Counted from the stretch's first letter, positions 9,323 to 19,051 are shown. The stretch: 64,000 nucleotides of DNA from G963663315 sp965204925 (GCA_965204925.1 OZ242021.1:1116001-1180000); one strand, 5' to 3'. The notes: generated by a model from the letters alone, not told the origin. Numbers and translations are program-made.

Positions 9323-10414
9323 CTATGAGAAAAATTGTAACAGCCTGCCCGAATCGATCGCGCGGCAAACAAGGCCGGGAGGGCGAAGCGTCGTCATGTC
9401 TTCTGCTGCCAGCATTGCATTGATGACTGCTTCTTCGATCACTTCGGCCGCAGCCATGTATACCGGGTCGAATGCTTCATCATTGACAAACTCCATCTTT
9501 AATACAGAACCCGCCAGCTGCGGGATGGGTCCCCGATTGGCTGTACTGAAAGCGAGAAAAAGGTCTCCGGAGTTATTGCCTCCGGGTGTGCCGCCCCGGC
9601 CAATTCCGATAGCGGCGCGTTTGGCCAGGCGCTGTAGCTGATGAGGAGCCATCGGAAGATTAGTCCCGAGAATCACTATGATCGAACCTTGTTCGCGGTC
9701 CATCAGGCGGCCCTCCGGCATCGCCTTGCCAACACGATGTCCGAGTATGGTAAGCCAGGGCCTCAAACCGTGGTTCGCCTGGACCAGCGTTCCGAGCACA
9801 AATGTCTTCTTGCCAATCCTGATCAGTCTGGATGATGTCCCGGTCCCTCCCTTGAATTCATAGCAGATCATTCCGGTACCGCCCCCGACATTCCCTTCCG
9901 CCATTGGTCCGGGAGCCGCCGAGTCCAGCGCCAGCAGTGCATCCTCTTCGGTGATGTGCTGGCCGTTGATGTCATTCAGAACCCCATCATAGGTTTCAGC
10001 TACGACAGGCATTGCCCAGAGATGCCCGGAGTTCCAGGTATCTGCATAGTTCCGAATCATCCATCTGGCCGCTGCATGGTGCACTATTCCGACACTATGA
10101 GTGTTGGTAATACAAATCGGACCAACCAGATAGCCGCCGTCCTTCACCCAATGGGCGCCAGTCATTTCTCCATTTCCGTTGAGAGAAAACATCCCTGCCC
10201 AGACGGGCTCGGGTTCCGACTTGTATCCTAATGGCAGGATAGCGGTAACCCCGCTTCGGACAGGTCCCTGTCCCGGTACAAGCGCTCCCTTTCCTGCGAT
10301 CTTTGTGCAGTAGCCGACTTCTACTCCCGGAACATCGGTTAGTGCGTTGTATTTCCCTGTCGCGCCCGGAAAAGGCAGTCCCAGTTCACGTCCACGAGGT
10401 TTCACGTTGTTCAT
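9323..10414 (-). CDS. P1 family peptidase (DmpA/BapA-like aminopeptidase or amidase)
   Basis: The 363-residue protein belongs to the Ntn-hydrolase family of L-aminopeptidase/D-Ala-esterase DmpA and beta-peptidyl aminopeptidases, which cut themselves into alpha and beta chains. The cleavage and catalytic motif GGNNSGDLFLAFST is present, with the nucleophile Ser at residue 282. The typical N-terminal TDVPGVEVGYCT and the THSVGIVHHAA region are also visible. It starts six bases after potC, in the same operon as an aminotransferase and a dimethylformamidase-like amidase. This favours a role in splitting a small N-acylated or beta-amino substrate rather than in protein turnover. Confidence 0.88.
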   Translation of the reverse strand: MNNVKPRGRELGLPFPGATGKYNALTDVPGVEVGYCTKIAGKGALVPGQGPVRSGVTAILPLGYKSEPEPVWAGMFSLNGNGEMTGAHWVKDGGYLVGPICITNTHSVGIVHHAAARWMIRNYADTWNSGHLWAMPVVAETYDGVLNDINGQHITEEDALLALDSAAPGPMAEGNVGGGTGMICYEFKGGTGTSSRLIRIGKKTFVLGTLVQANHGLRPWLTILGHRVGKAMPEGRLMDREQGSIIVILGTNLPMAPHQLQRLAKRAAIGIGRGGTPGGNNSGDLFLAFSTANRGPIPQLAGSVLKMEFVNDEAFDPVYMAAAEVIEEAVINAMLAAEDMTTLRPPGLVCRAIDSGRLLQFFS

Positions 10415-10420
10415 TTGAAA

Positions 10421-11242
10421 TCAGGCGCGTTTTCGAAAGTAAAGGCCGAGTGAGGCGATCAGGAAGGAGAAAACCAGCATCAGTGTGGCTATTGCATTGA
10501 TTTCGGGTTTAACTCCACGGCGCAGCATTCCGTAAATGAAGACCGGGAGCGTTGTCGAGTCCACGCCTGCTATGAAATAGGTGATCACGAGATCGTCCAT
10601 GGAAATGATGAAAGCGAGCAATGCTCCTCCGACTATACCGGGCAGAATCTGCGGCAAGGTGATCCGTCTGAATGTGATCCAGGGATTGGCGCCCAGATCC
10701 GCGGAGGCTTGCTCCAGTGTGTCGTCCATGCCTGCCAATCGTGCGCTGACGACTACAAAGACATAGGATATGAGGAATGTACAGTGCCCGATGATGATCG
10801 ACATGAGTCCAAGCCTGATGCTGAAATTCACAAAAAACACCAGTAATGCGATTCCAAGTACAATGTCCGGCATGACCATAGGCATATAGAGCAGGCCTTG
10901 ATAGAAGGGCTTCAACCGGAAATGATGCCGATATACAGCCAGTGCAGTGGCAGTGCCTGCCAGGGTCGAAAATGTGGTTGTGGTTGTAGCAACCAGCAGG
11001 CTGTTCTTGACTGCCGAAAGCAACTGGTCGGTCGACTCCACATATAATGTCTGTTCTGTGAGTTTCGTTGGATTCCCGAAAATGGACAGATACCAGTCGA
11101 ACGTGAAATCCTTCCACACCATCATGTTGACAGGGTGGCTGTTAAAGGAATAGACAACAACAATGATGATGGGCGCGTACACGAAAAAAAGGAAAAGTAG
11201 TCCATGCAGACTTAACAAGCGTTTTAACCATGGATGCTTCAC
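10421..11242 (-). CDS. potC: ABC transporter permease, PotC type
   Basis: Inner-membrane permease of 273 residues with about six transmembrane helices; the first is LLFLFFVYAPIIIVVVYSF. The EAA loop for ATPase contact reads EQASADLGANPWITFRRITL near residues 176-195. It starts within the ATGA overlap with potB. The neighbours are a spermidine/putrescine-type binding protein and ATPase, so the substrate is probably a polyamine or related cation. Confidence 0.88.
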   Translation of the reverse strand: MKHPWLKRLLSLHGLLFLFFVYAPIIIVVVYSFNSHPVNMMVWKDFTFDWYLSIFGNPTKLTEQTLYVESTDQLLSAVKNSLLVATTTTTFSTLAGTATALAVYRHHFRLKPFYQGLLYMPMVMPDIVLGIALLVFFVNFSIRLGLMSIIIGHCTFLISYVFVVVSARLAGMDDTLEQASADLGANPWITFRRITLPQILPGIVGGALLAFIISMDDLVITYFIAGVDSTTLPVFIYGMLRRGVKPEINAIATLMLVFSFLIASLGLYFRKRA

Positions 11243-12126
11243 CGGACGATCTCCGAACGTCCGGCCCGTCTCATGTAGAGGATGATCAGTACAAGCATGA
11301 CGAGCATGATCATCACGGAAAGAGCAGACCCGAACGGCCAGTTCCTGGCTGACAGAAACTGTTGTTCGATCAGGTTTCCGATCATCATGACTTTTGCTCC
11401 TCCGAGCAGGTCCGGAACTATGAAGTTTCCAAGGCTCGGAATGAATACAAGCACTGACCCTGCCGCAATTCCCGGAAGCGTGCCCGGCAGTATGATCCGC
11501 ACAAAGGTTTGTAACGGACGGGCGCCCAGGTCAGACGATGCCTCTATGAGTGAGTGGTCCAGTTTTTCGATACTGGCGTACAGGGGCAGAAACATGAACG
11601 GTAGCAGGATATACGCCATACCGATCAGGACAGCTGTTTCCGTATAGATAATGTCGATGGGTTCGGAAATGATTCCCAGGCCAAGAAGTGTGGCACTCAG
11701 AAAACCACTTGGGCGCAGAATGAGCACCCAGCAAAACAGACGGACGACGAGGCTGACGAAAAAAGGAAGGACGATGATAAAAACAACAAAGGTCCTCCAT
11801 CGTGCAGGAAGCACACTGACCCAGAATGCAGCAGGATAGCAGATCAGAAACGTGATAATAACATTGGTCAGCGCAAGCCGCACGGAGCGAAGGAATATGC
11901 CGGCGTAGACCGGGTCGAATTCCTCCCACTCCTCATCGGCCCAGCCGAGAATTCGCCCGTAGTTCCAGTGATAAAAGTTCCACTCGACACCTCCGTAAAG
12001 ACCGGGTTCAAGGAAACTGAATATGATCATGATCACCAGCGGTCCCAAGAAGAAAACGCCCAGAAACAGTGTCCCCGGGGCCAGCAGGGCAGTGAGTTTG
12101 CGACGGTCCCGTTTTCTTGCCAGCAT
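11239..12126 (-). CDS. potB: ABC transporter permease, PotB type
   Basis: Partner permease of 295 residues for PotC. It has the usual N-terminal helix (LFLGVFFLGPLVIMIIFSF), further helices, and an EAA loop EASSDLGARPLQTFVRIILPG near residues 195-215. The start codon shares one base with the potA stop (TGATG), and the end overlaps potC by four bases. Translation of the whole transporter is therefore coupled. Confidence 0.88.
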   Translation of the reverse strand: MLARKRDRRKLTALLAPGTLFLGVFFLGPLVIMIIFSFLEPGLYGGVEWNFYHWNYGRILGWADEEWEEFDPVYAGIFLRSVRLALTNVIITFLICYPAAFWVSVLPARWRTFVVFIIVLPFFVSLVVRLFCWVLILRPSGFLSATLLGLGIISEPIDIIYTETAVLIGMAYILLPFMFLPLYASIEKLDHSLIEASSDLGARPLQTFVRIILPGTLPGIAAGSVLVFIPSLGNFIVPDLLGGAKVMMIGNLIEQQFLSARNWPFGSALSVMIMLVMLVLIILYMRRAGRSEIVR

Positions 12127-13235
12127 CAGAGTTCGGCGATCAGGTGAGGGGCGCTCCGCCGGTAGGAGAGACGGACGGATTCGCCGGTCCTGATTTCCCG
12201 GAACGCTTCGTTGGCCGCCCCTGTCGGCGTAACTGATATTGATTGGCCATTAGATAGCCTGAACACATATTGGCGGGTCGAACCCTGAAAGACGGACTGC
12301 TCGAGAACGGCATCCAGAATACCCAGTAAATTGTCAGGGTTGCGTGGTGGAATATCAAGGTTTTCTGGCCGGATAATCAGCGTTGCACGGATACCCACCT
12401 CTGATCCGACTCTGACAGGTATCTTCAGGCCGTCTTCGGTTTCCAATATCGGGTCTGCCGCAGTGTTCCGGATTTTCCCGGAAAACAGGATACTGTCTCC
12501 GATAAATTCGGCTACGAAACGGGTCGCAGGTTGATGATAAAGAGTTTCCGGCGGGCCTGTCTGTTCCGTCCTGCCCTGGTTCAGGACAACTATCTGGTCT
12601 GACATTGTCAGAGCCTCTTCCTGATCATGCGTAACGAACAGAAAACAGATGCCGAGGTCATGTTGCAGACTTTTCAATTCAAGCTGCATGGACTGCCGCA
12701 AGTTTCGGTCAAGCGCCGAAAGCGGTTCATCAAGTAACAGGAGTTTTGGCTGATTTATGATTGCCCGCGCCAAGGCAACGCGCTGCTGCTGGCCTCCAGA
12801 CAGTTGTGCAGGTTTGCGGCGGTCGAAACCGGACAGTCCCACACGTTCGAGCGTCTCACCAACTTTCCGGTCACGCTCGTCTCGCGGCGTGCCCGCCACT
12901 TCCAGCCCGTAACCCACATTCCGGTTAACGGATAAATGCGGGAAAAGCGCGTAATTCTGGAAGACAGTATTGACGGGCCGCCGATAGGGAGGTACGCCGG
13001 TTACCGGTTCCCCTCCAATATGTATTTCTCCCGAATCCAGATCTTCAAAACCGCTGATTGCCCTGAGCAGTGTGGTTTTGCCACAGCCCGAAGGTCCGAG
13101 CAGGGTCACAAACTGACCCTGCCGGAGCTTGAGCGAAATACAGTCAAGCGCTGTGATTACACCGCCCTCTGGCGCGGGGAATCGTTTTACCGCATCCTTT
13201 ACCTCGACGACGGGTTCCGAAACCTCTCCACTCAC
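12126..13235 (-). CDS. potA: polyamine-type ABC transporter ATPase
   Basis: The cytoplasmic ATPase of 369 residues powers the PotBC permease. It carries Walker A GPSGCGKTTLLR, signature LSGGQQQRVALARA, Walker B LLLLDEPLSALD and the switch-His motif FVTHDQEEAL. A C-terminal TOBE-type regulatory domain follows from about residue 280. It starts with GTG inside a GTGA overlap with potD. Confidence 0.92.
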   Translation of the reverse strand: MSGEVSEPVVEVKDAVKRFPAPEGGVITALDCISLKLRQGQFVTLLGPSGCGKTTLLRAISGFEDLDSGEIHIGGEPVTGVPPYRRPVNTVFQNYALFPHLSVNRNVGYGLEVAGTPRDERDRKVGETLERVGLSGFDRRKPAQLSGGQQQRVALARAIINQPKLLLLDEPLSALDRNLRQSMQLELKSLQHDLGICFLFVTHDQEEALTMSDQIVVLNQGRTEQTGPPETLYHQPATRFVAEFIGDSILFSGKIRNTAADPILETEDGLKIPVRVGSEVGIRATLIIRPENLDIPPRNPDNLLGILDAVLEQSVFQGSTRQYVFRLSNGQSISVTPTGAANEAFREIRTGESVRLSYRRSAPHLIAEL

Positions 13236-14299
13236 TGCGCGGTTCGAACCTTTGTCCAGACTCGATTGTACTTTCGCAAATCATTGCCCAAATCCTCGAA
13301 TATTTGCAGTTTTGCAATGACTTCCGGCGGCGGGTTCGTATTTGGATTGGATTTGAGTTCCTCGGACAACATGTCTCTTGCCGGCATATTTGCAGTGCCA
13401 TTGACTTGCTGCACAGTATTCAGGGCCGCGATTTCAGGCTGCATGTAGAATTCGAGGAAGCGGATGGCGCTGTCCTTGTTGGGAGCATCCTTGAGGACAC
13501 AGATGTCTTCCTGATACATGGTTGCCCCTTCTTCAGGTATTACGAATCCCAGTTTGTCCGGTTCTTCAAGTGTGTACAGAGTCGCGCCCACATACCAGTG
13601 GGAAGCTGCAATATCGCCTGCCTGAACCAGTGAAACGATATCGTATGTGAAAGATGAGATTTTGTCTTTGCGCTCCAGCAGCCATGCTTCGGCTTGCCTG
13701 AGGGCAGCGTTGTCAGTGGTGTTGACCGAATGGCCATTCTTTATCAGGGCTACGCCTATGGTTTCCCGCAGGTCATCCAGCATTGTGATTTTCTTGCCTT
13801 TGTCGGGTAGCGCGAAGAAATCATCCCATGTTCGAATCTCACCTGCTTCGGCCTTGTTGTAGAAAATACCGACCGCGCCCCAGGCATAGGGCAAACAGAA
13901 CGAGCTTTCAGGATCAACCCGGGAGCGCTTGTTGGCAGGGTCAATGTTTTCAAACCCTTTCAGTGTGTTGACTTTGGCGTCATGCAACAGGCCCAATTTC
14001 TGCATGATGTCTCGCATATGGACCGATGGAAAGACTATGTCGTAACCGGTAGCCCCGGACTGAATCTTGGCCAGCATTTCCTCGTTTGTACCGTAGGTGT
14101 CGAGGGTAACTTCAATGCCTGTTGTTTCCGTGAACCGGGTCAGAACTTCCGGGTTGATATAGTCGCCCCAGTTATAAACATTGAGTTGTCCCTGAGCGAA
14201 GGCTGCCGGGGCCGTTACGAATATTATGCCAATAATCGCGATGGCAGATTTGACGGGTATCAGGCATTCCAATGGAAATCTGGTTTTGAGTCTAGGCAT
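13232..14299 (-). CDS. potD: periplasmic polyamine-type binding protein
   Basis: The 355-residue solute-binding protein of the PotABCD-type importer begins with a Sec signal peptide, a hydrophobic stretch ending in APAAFAQ at about residue 35. The mature start LNVYNWGDYINPEVLTRF is typical of spermidine/putrescine-binding proteins. A strong AAGGAG is 8-9 bases before the ATG. It heads the operon potD-potA-potB-potC-peptidase-aminotransferase-dmfA1-dmfA2. Whether the ligand is putrescine, spermidine or an acylated amine cannot be told from the sequence. Confidence 0.9.
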   Translation of the reverse strand: MPRLKTRFPLECLIPVKSAIAIIGIIFVTAPAAFAQGQLNVYNWGDYINPEVLTRFTETTGIEVTLDTYGTNEEMLAKIQSGATGYDIVFPSVHMRDIMQKLGLLHDAKVNTLKGFENIDPANKRSRVDPESSFCLPYAWGAVGIFYNKAEAGEIRTWDDFFALPDKGKKITMLDDLRETIGVALIKNGHSVNTTDNAALRQAEAWLLERKDKISSFTYDIVSLVQAGDIAASHWYVGATLYTLEEPDKLGFVIPEEGATMYQEDICVLKDAPNKDSAIRFLEFYMQPEIAALNTVQQVNGTANMPARDMLSEELKSNPNTNPPPEVIAKLQIFEDLGNDLRKYNRVWTKVRTAQ

Positions 14300-14482
14300 C
14301 TCATACTCTCCTTAAAACTTTTTGGCTTTTGGTTCTGAAGTTTGAAATTCAGTCAAGCTGGATAACAAGAAGCTGCAATCCGGCTTGAAACCATGTTAAT
14401 GTAACCAATATGTCTTAATCACGCAAGGTAATATTCCTTACAAAATTGCCGAAAACCTATCATTGGAGTTAACCGGAATATA
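14300..14482. promoter_or_regulatory. divergent control region of the potD operon and the RpiR gene
   Basis: This AT-rich 183-base gap separates two divergent genes, so it must hold both promoters and probably the regulator's operator. The segment TGTAACC (14400-14406) and the later GGTAATATTCCTTACA look like related half-sites on opposite strands, but the symmetry is imperfect. I could not define convincing -35/-10 pairs. Confidence 0.3.
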
Positions 14483-15367
14483 ATGCGAGACATCTTTTCC
14501 CTTTCCACATCAATAACCTTCCCCAAATTCGAGGAAAAACTCAATAACGCATTGCAGGACCTTCCCAGACTGGAAGCCCAGGTAGCGCAGTACATGGTAT
14601 TGAATATCAGCGACCTGAGCTTTCAAACGGGCGCTTCCATTGCTGAAAAGGTCGGTGTCAGCGAAGTCACGGTGAGCCGCCTGTTGAGGCGTTTGGGATA
14701 TCAGGGTATGCGTGGACTGAAGCGGGAACTTCACAACGAATTGTTCAGCCGGGAACCATCTCGGGACAGCGAGATGGAAATTCAGGAAGTGCCTGAGGAA
14801 ATAGCCCGCAACATGGAGCTTGAATATAAGGCGCTGGGAGAAATCTATCAGCAAAGAGCGTCTCCGCTATGGGGTCGAATTGTGCAGTCGGTTGTCGAGG
14901 CGGAGGAGGTATATGTCACCGGATTTCAATCCGTTCGGGGAATGGCAGAAGATTGCGCGCGCAGGTTGGGTATGGCGCGCAGCAACGTGCGTTTTCTGGC
15001 TGCGCATGACGGCATGTTGAACGAGTGGCTTGATTGGGGTGATCGTACGAAAAGTCCGCTGCCCCGATGCCTGATCATGATCGATGTGGTTCCTTATGCC
15101 AAGGAGGCGCCAATACTTTCGAAGTTATGTAACAAGGACAGCCAGTCGCTGGTCGTATTTACGGACGAGATGTGCCACTGGGCCAAGAATTACACTGACA
15201 TGGTCATACACGCAAGTACCCGAACGGGGATGATTTTCGAGTCTACGCTGGCTATCAGCGCCGCGCTGAACCTGATGGTCAATTCGGTTGCCGGGCAGTA
15301 TTCGCCGACTCTTGGCGAAAGACTGGATAGATGGAAAAACTATACCCGGGCGCTCAGGCTTTTCTGA
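14483..15367 (+). CDS. RpiR/MurR-family transcriptional regulator
   Basis: A 294-residue regulator with an N-terminal helix-turn-helix of the HTH_6 type (ASIAEKVGVSEVTVSRLLRRLGYQG, about residues 53-77). A C-terminal SIS fold from about residue 130 (VYVTGFQSVRGMAEDCARRLG) normally senses a phosphosugar or related ligand. It is transcribed divergently from the potD operon and is therefore its likely local regulator. RpiR proteins usually control sugar genes, so linkage to an amine/amide operon is slightly unusual. Confidence 0.88.
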   Translation: MRDIFSLSTSITFPKFEEKLNNALQDLPRLEAQVAQYMVLNISDLSFQTGASIAEKVGVSEVTVSRLLRRLGYQGMRGLKRELHNELFSREPSRDSEMEIQEVPEEIARNMELEYKALGEIYQQRASPLWGRIVQSVVEAEEVYVTGFQSVRGMAEDCARRLGMARSNVRFLAAHDGMLNEWLDWGDRTKSPLPRCLIMIDVVPYAKEAPILSKLCNKDSQSLVVFTDEMCHWAKNYTDMVIHASTRTGMIFESTLAISAALNLMVNSVAGQYSPTLGERLDRWKNYTRALRLF

Positions 15368-15445
15368 TTTTCAGCAATTCCCGCCAGTTTGCAAGGCGCC
15401 AGGGCCGGGGTATTGACGGCGTGAACCATGCTTGTGAAAAAGCGG

Positions 15446-15880
15446 TCAGCCGGACTCCCGCGGCGTATTTGCAAGCATGCGCGCGGTGGATTTGATTTTT
15501 GCCACCATGTTGACGAGGCCGTTGGAGCGGGTGGAGGACAGATGTTCGCGCAGCCCGATGCGGTCGATGAAATAGAGTTCTGCGTTGCTTACCTGACCGG
15601 CCGGCTGGTCGGACAGGGCGCGAATCAACAGCGCTATAATCCCTTTGGTGATAATGGCATCGCTATCCGCGCTGAACCGGATCCTGTCCTGATCGAGTTC
15701 GGCATGCAGCCAGACGCGGCTTTGACAGCCCGGAACGAGGTTGTCTTCGCGCCGGTGTTGTTCGTCCATGATCGGCAGATTCCTGCCCAGTTCGATAATG
15801 TATTCATATTTGTCCATCCACTGGTCAAAAAGATCGAATTCTTCGATTATCTCGTCCTGTATCCGGTCGATAGTCGACAT
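15446..15880 (-). CDS. sufE: SufE-type sulfur acceptor protein
   Basis: SufE takes persulfide sulfur from SufS and passes it to the iron-sulfur scaffold. Conserved features are YEYIIELGRNLP, the acceptor cysteine in NLVPGCQSRVWL near residue 50, and a GIIALLIRAL stretch. I chose the ATG at 15880. A GTG at 15913 that overlaps the sufS stop by four bases is a possible alternative adding 11 residues. The rest of the suf operon (sufBCD) is not in the window. Confidence 0.9.
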   Translation of the reverse strand: MSTIDRIQDEIIEEFDLFDQWMDKYEYIIELGRNLPIMDEQHRREDNLVPGCQSRVWLHAELDQDRIRFSADSDAIITKGIIALLIRALSDQPAGQVSNAELYFIDRIGLREHLSSTRSNGLVNMVAKIKSTARMLANTPRESG

Positions 15881-15909
15881 ATCCGCGTCCACAGACAGAG
15901 CAAACCGGT

Positions 15910-17187
15910 TCACAACAGCATCGAAGCGGCCTTGCTGACTCCAGCAACCAGTTTGTCAACATCGCCGCGATTGTTGTACATGGCAAAAGAGGCGCGCACT
16001 GTCCCCGGGATTCCATAGAAATCCATGAGCGGCTGGGTGCAGTGATGTCCGGTTCGCACCGCGATACTCAGCTGATCGAGAATTGTGCCGACATCGAATG
16101 GATGGGTGTCAGCGAGCAGGAAGGAAATCACGCTGGCCTTGTTTGCAGCCGTGCCGATAATGCGCAGCCCGTCAATGTCAAGCAGCCGGTCGGTCGCATA
16201 ATGCAGAATATCCTGTTCGTGATCAGCTACCGCGGACTCTTCAAATTGCGAATAGTAGTCGATTGCCGCAGCCAGGGCGATACCGTCCGCGATGTTTGGG
16301 GTACCGGCTTCGAACTTGTGAGGCAAGACATTCCAGGTCGTTTTCTCAAACGTCACCCGTTCGATCATGTCGCCCCCGCCCTGATAAGGCGGCATGGCAT
16401 TGAGCAACGATTCCTTGCCGTACAGGATGCCGACCCCGGTAGGACCGAAGACCTTGTGGCCGGAGAAGGCATAGAAGTCGACATCAAGCGCCTGAACGTC
16501 GATACGCATGTGCGGCACGGCCTGAGCGCCGTCCAGCAATACCGGTACGCCGTGACCGTGGGCCAGATCAATAATGTCCTGTACCGGGTTGATCGTGCCC
16601 AGCGTGTTGGAAACATGAACGACGGCAACGAGGCGGGTGCGCGCGCTCAGCATCGACTGCAATTCCTCGATAATCAATTCCCCATGCGGATTGATCGGAA
16701 TCACCCGCACTCTGGCGCCTGTCTGTTCACAAATGAGTTGCCAGGGAACAATGTTGGAATGATGCTCCATCGTGGAAACAATAACCTCGTCACCCGCTTT
16801 GAGGAACGCCCTGCCGAACGATGAGGCAACGAGGTTGATGCCGTCTGTTGTACCTTTGGTGAACAATACTTCGCAGCGGTTTTTCGCGTTGATGAAGGAA
16901 CGGACAGCCTCTCTGGACTGTTCGTAGGCTTCGGTCGCCTGCTGGCTTAAATGATGAACCCCGCGGTGGATATTGGAATGTTCCATACGATAGTAGCGGC
17001 GCAGGCGATCAATGACTCGCTGCGGCTTTTGCGAGGAAGCCCCGTTATCCAGATAAACCAGTGGCTGGCCATTTACTGCACGACCGAGCAGCGGGAAATC
17101 CTTGCGCACCTGTTCAGCGTCAAATGGCGCCGATCGTTTTTGATTGTTCACGTTGGCTGGTCCGTCCTGTGCGGGTTTGTCGTTCAA
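15910..17187 (-). CDS. sufS: cysteine desulfurase SufS
   Basis: PLP enzyme of 425 residues that removes sulfur from cysteine for Fe-S cluster assembly. The PLP Lys lies in AFSGHKVFGPTGVG and the persulfide Cys in RTGHHCTQPLMDFYG. The spacing and the RxGxHC context are those of group II (SufS) enzymes. It is followed directly by sufE, its partner. Confidence 0.95.
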   Translation of the reverse strand: MNDKPAQDGPANVNNQKRSAPFDAEQVRKDFPLLGRAVNGQPLVYLDNGASSQKPQRVIDRLRRYYRMEHSNIHRGVHHLSQQATEAYEQSREAVRSFINAKNRCEVLFTKGTTDGINLVASSFGRAFLKAGDEVIVSTMEHHSNIVPWQLICEQTGARVRVIPINPHGELIIEELQSMLSARTRLVAVVHVSNTLGTINPVQDIIDLAHGHGVPVLLDGAQAVPHMRIDVQALDVDFYAFSGHKVFGPTGVGILYGKESLLNAMPPYQGGGDMIERVTFEKTTWNVLPHKFEAGTPNIADGIALAAAIDYYSQFEESAVADHEQDILHYATDRLLDIDGLRIIGTAANKASVISFLLADTHPFDVGTILDQLSIAVRTGHHCTQPLMDFYGIPGTVRASFAMYNNRGDVDKLVAGVSKAASMLL

Positions 17188-17407
17188 CTATGCCAGTCGC
17201 ATTGTACTATGAAAGGCCTCTCGCACAGCGCTATCACCTGGCGCCCGCGGCAACGATTTCTCTCGCAGCCGGTCGCCGCGCCCGGCTCCTCTGCCATATT
17301 ACCGGCGCATTTCAATTGACTGAACAGCGCCGGATTTGTTTTACTTGCCGGTATCGCCGTAACTATTATACAAGACAGGAAATGCTCATTAATCGCAGGA
17401 AACAGTC

Positions 17408-18196
17408 ATGATTGAAGGTAAGGTTGCAGTTATAACGGGGGCGGCCCGTGGCATCGGCCGCGCATGCGCTGCCCGCTTCGTAAAGGAGGGCGCCAGGGTA
17501 GCGCTGTGCGATGTGGCGGACGATGCGGGCCGGCAGGTGGCGCAACAACTTCGCGAACAGGGCGGCGAGGCGGTCTACCGGCATTGCGACGTCAGTCAAA
17601 AATCCGACGTTGACGCCCTGTTCGATTTTGCCATTGAACAGTATGGCCGAGTGGATACCGCCATTGCCAATGCCGGTATCGTGCACATGGCCGATATTCT
17701 GGATCTGGAAGAAGCTGACTTTGACCGCGTCATTTCGGTAAACCTGAAGGGCGTGTTCCTGACCGGCCAGGCCGCAGCCCGACGCATGGTCGCGCAAGTC
17801 CCGGACCGGCACGATTCGAGAGGGACGATCATCAACATGTCCTCACTGAACGCAGTGTTGGCGATTCCGGCTATCGCGCCTTACGTCGTGGCCAAGGGAG
17901 GAGTCAATCAATGGACCAAATGCCTGGCTATCGCTCTGGCCGATCGGGGTGTTCGGGTAAACGGGATCGGTCCGGGTTCGATTGCCACGGAAATGTTCAA
18001 TACCATATCGGAAAATCCCGAAAAATATCGCCAGATCATGTCCCGCACGCCGATGCTGCGTCCGGGGGAGCCCGATGAGGTTGCCCGGGTCGCGGTCTTT
18101 CTGGCCAGCGACTATTCCAGTTATATGACCGGCGAAACGATTTATGTCGACGGCGGGCGGCAAGGGCTCAATTACGTTGTCCCTGTTGCGGACTGA
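17408..18196 (+). CDS. short-chain dehydrogenase/reductase
   Basis: Classical SDR of 262 residues. The NAD(P)-binding motif TGAARGIG starts at residue 10, and Asp37 in ALCDVADD suggests NAD preference. The NAG motif (IANAG) lies near residue 88. The active site has Ser in NMSSLNA and the Tyr-Lys pair in PYVVAKGGVNQW. It looks like sugar/polyol or 3-oxoacyl-type dehydrogenases. The gene borders a region of broken catabolic genes and may be the intact survivor of that pathway. The exact substrate is not evident. Confidence 0.85.
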   Translation: MIEGKVAVITGAARGIGRACAARFVKEGARVALCDVADDAGRQVAQQLREQGGEAVYRHCDVSQKSDVDALFDFAIEQYGRVDTAIANAGIVHMADILDLEEADFDRVISVNLKGVFLTGQAAARRMVAQVPDRHDSRGTIINMSSLNAVLAIPAIAPYVVAKGGVNQWTKCLAIALADRGVRVNGIGPGSIATEMFNTISENPEKYRQIMSRTPMLRPGEPDEVARVAVFLASDYSSYMTGETIYVDGGRQGLNYVVPVAD

Positions 18197-18392
18197 AACA
18201 ATCGGCAGATAATCAGAAAATCGATATCCGGGAAAAAGCGGTTATCGGTATTTTCATGGTCGCTGGTTCGGGCTTTCCGGCGCGGGCCTCATTTGTCCGG
18301 CAGTCTGCACAAACCGGCATGCTGCAAACAAGCGCTATTTTGAGAAGTGAACTTCATATCTTCGTAATACAACGATACGTTCTGTTATCTTA

Positions 18393-19044
18393 GTCGAAGC
18401 CCATGTGCCGGGCGATACGGCCCATGTCGGCGCCTATGACTATGACTATCCCGTATTGATGAAGGTGGTCAAGGCTGCCGATGTGAGCCTCGTGAAAAAC
18501 GGCGACAAATCGATCGAGAAAGACAATTGTGTCCGCCGCCCGCGAGCTGGAGCGCATGGGTGTCAAGGCTATTTCCAGTAATTGCGGTTTCATGCTGCAT
18601 TATCAGGATGCTGTACGAAGCGCAGTCGGCATCCCGGTTTACCTGTCCAGTCTTCTGCAGTTGCCCATGATCGCGCGCAGTATCAAACCGCACCGGAAAA
18701 TTGCCATCCTGACCGCCTTTACCGACTACCTTACGCCCGCCGTGCTGCGTCTGGCCGGTCTGCCCGATCACGTTGAGACCGTTGTCGCCAGCATGCAAAC
18801 CAGTCCGGAGTTTCTCAATATGCAGAAGGAAGATCTGGATACCGACGCCTTTGGTGATCGTCTGCAAGAGGCCGCGGGAGAACTCTTCGACAGGTATGAC
18901 GATATCGGGGCGCTGCTGCTGGAATGCGCCGTATACACTCCCTATTGCGCCCGCTTGCAGGAAAAATTCGCCGTGGCGGTCTACGACTTCATCTCCCTGA
19001 TCGATTACGCCAGATACGTCACTCACAGGAAAAGTTATACCTGA
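18393..19044 (+). pseudogene. aspartate/glutamate racemase-family gene, frameshifted
   Basis: Two reading frames together give a racemase-like protein. Frame A (18393 to about 18530) reads AHVPGDTAHVGAYDYDYPVL and KVVKAADVSLVKNGDKS. Frame B (from a GTG at 18529 to 19044) reads RELERMGVKAISSNCGFM, then VYLSSLLQLPMI. The catalytic-type Cys lies in SSNCGF. The join needs a one-base shift near 18530. Upstream, frame A runs into a stop without any plausible start, so the 5' end is also lost. The gene is dead as sequenced. Confidence 0.75.
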
Positions 19045-19051
19045 CCCGATT

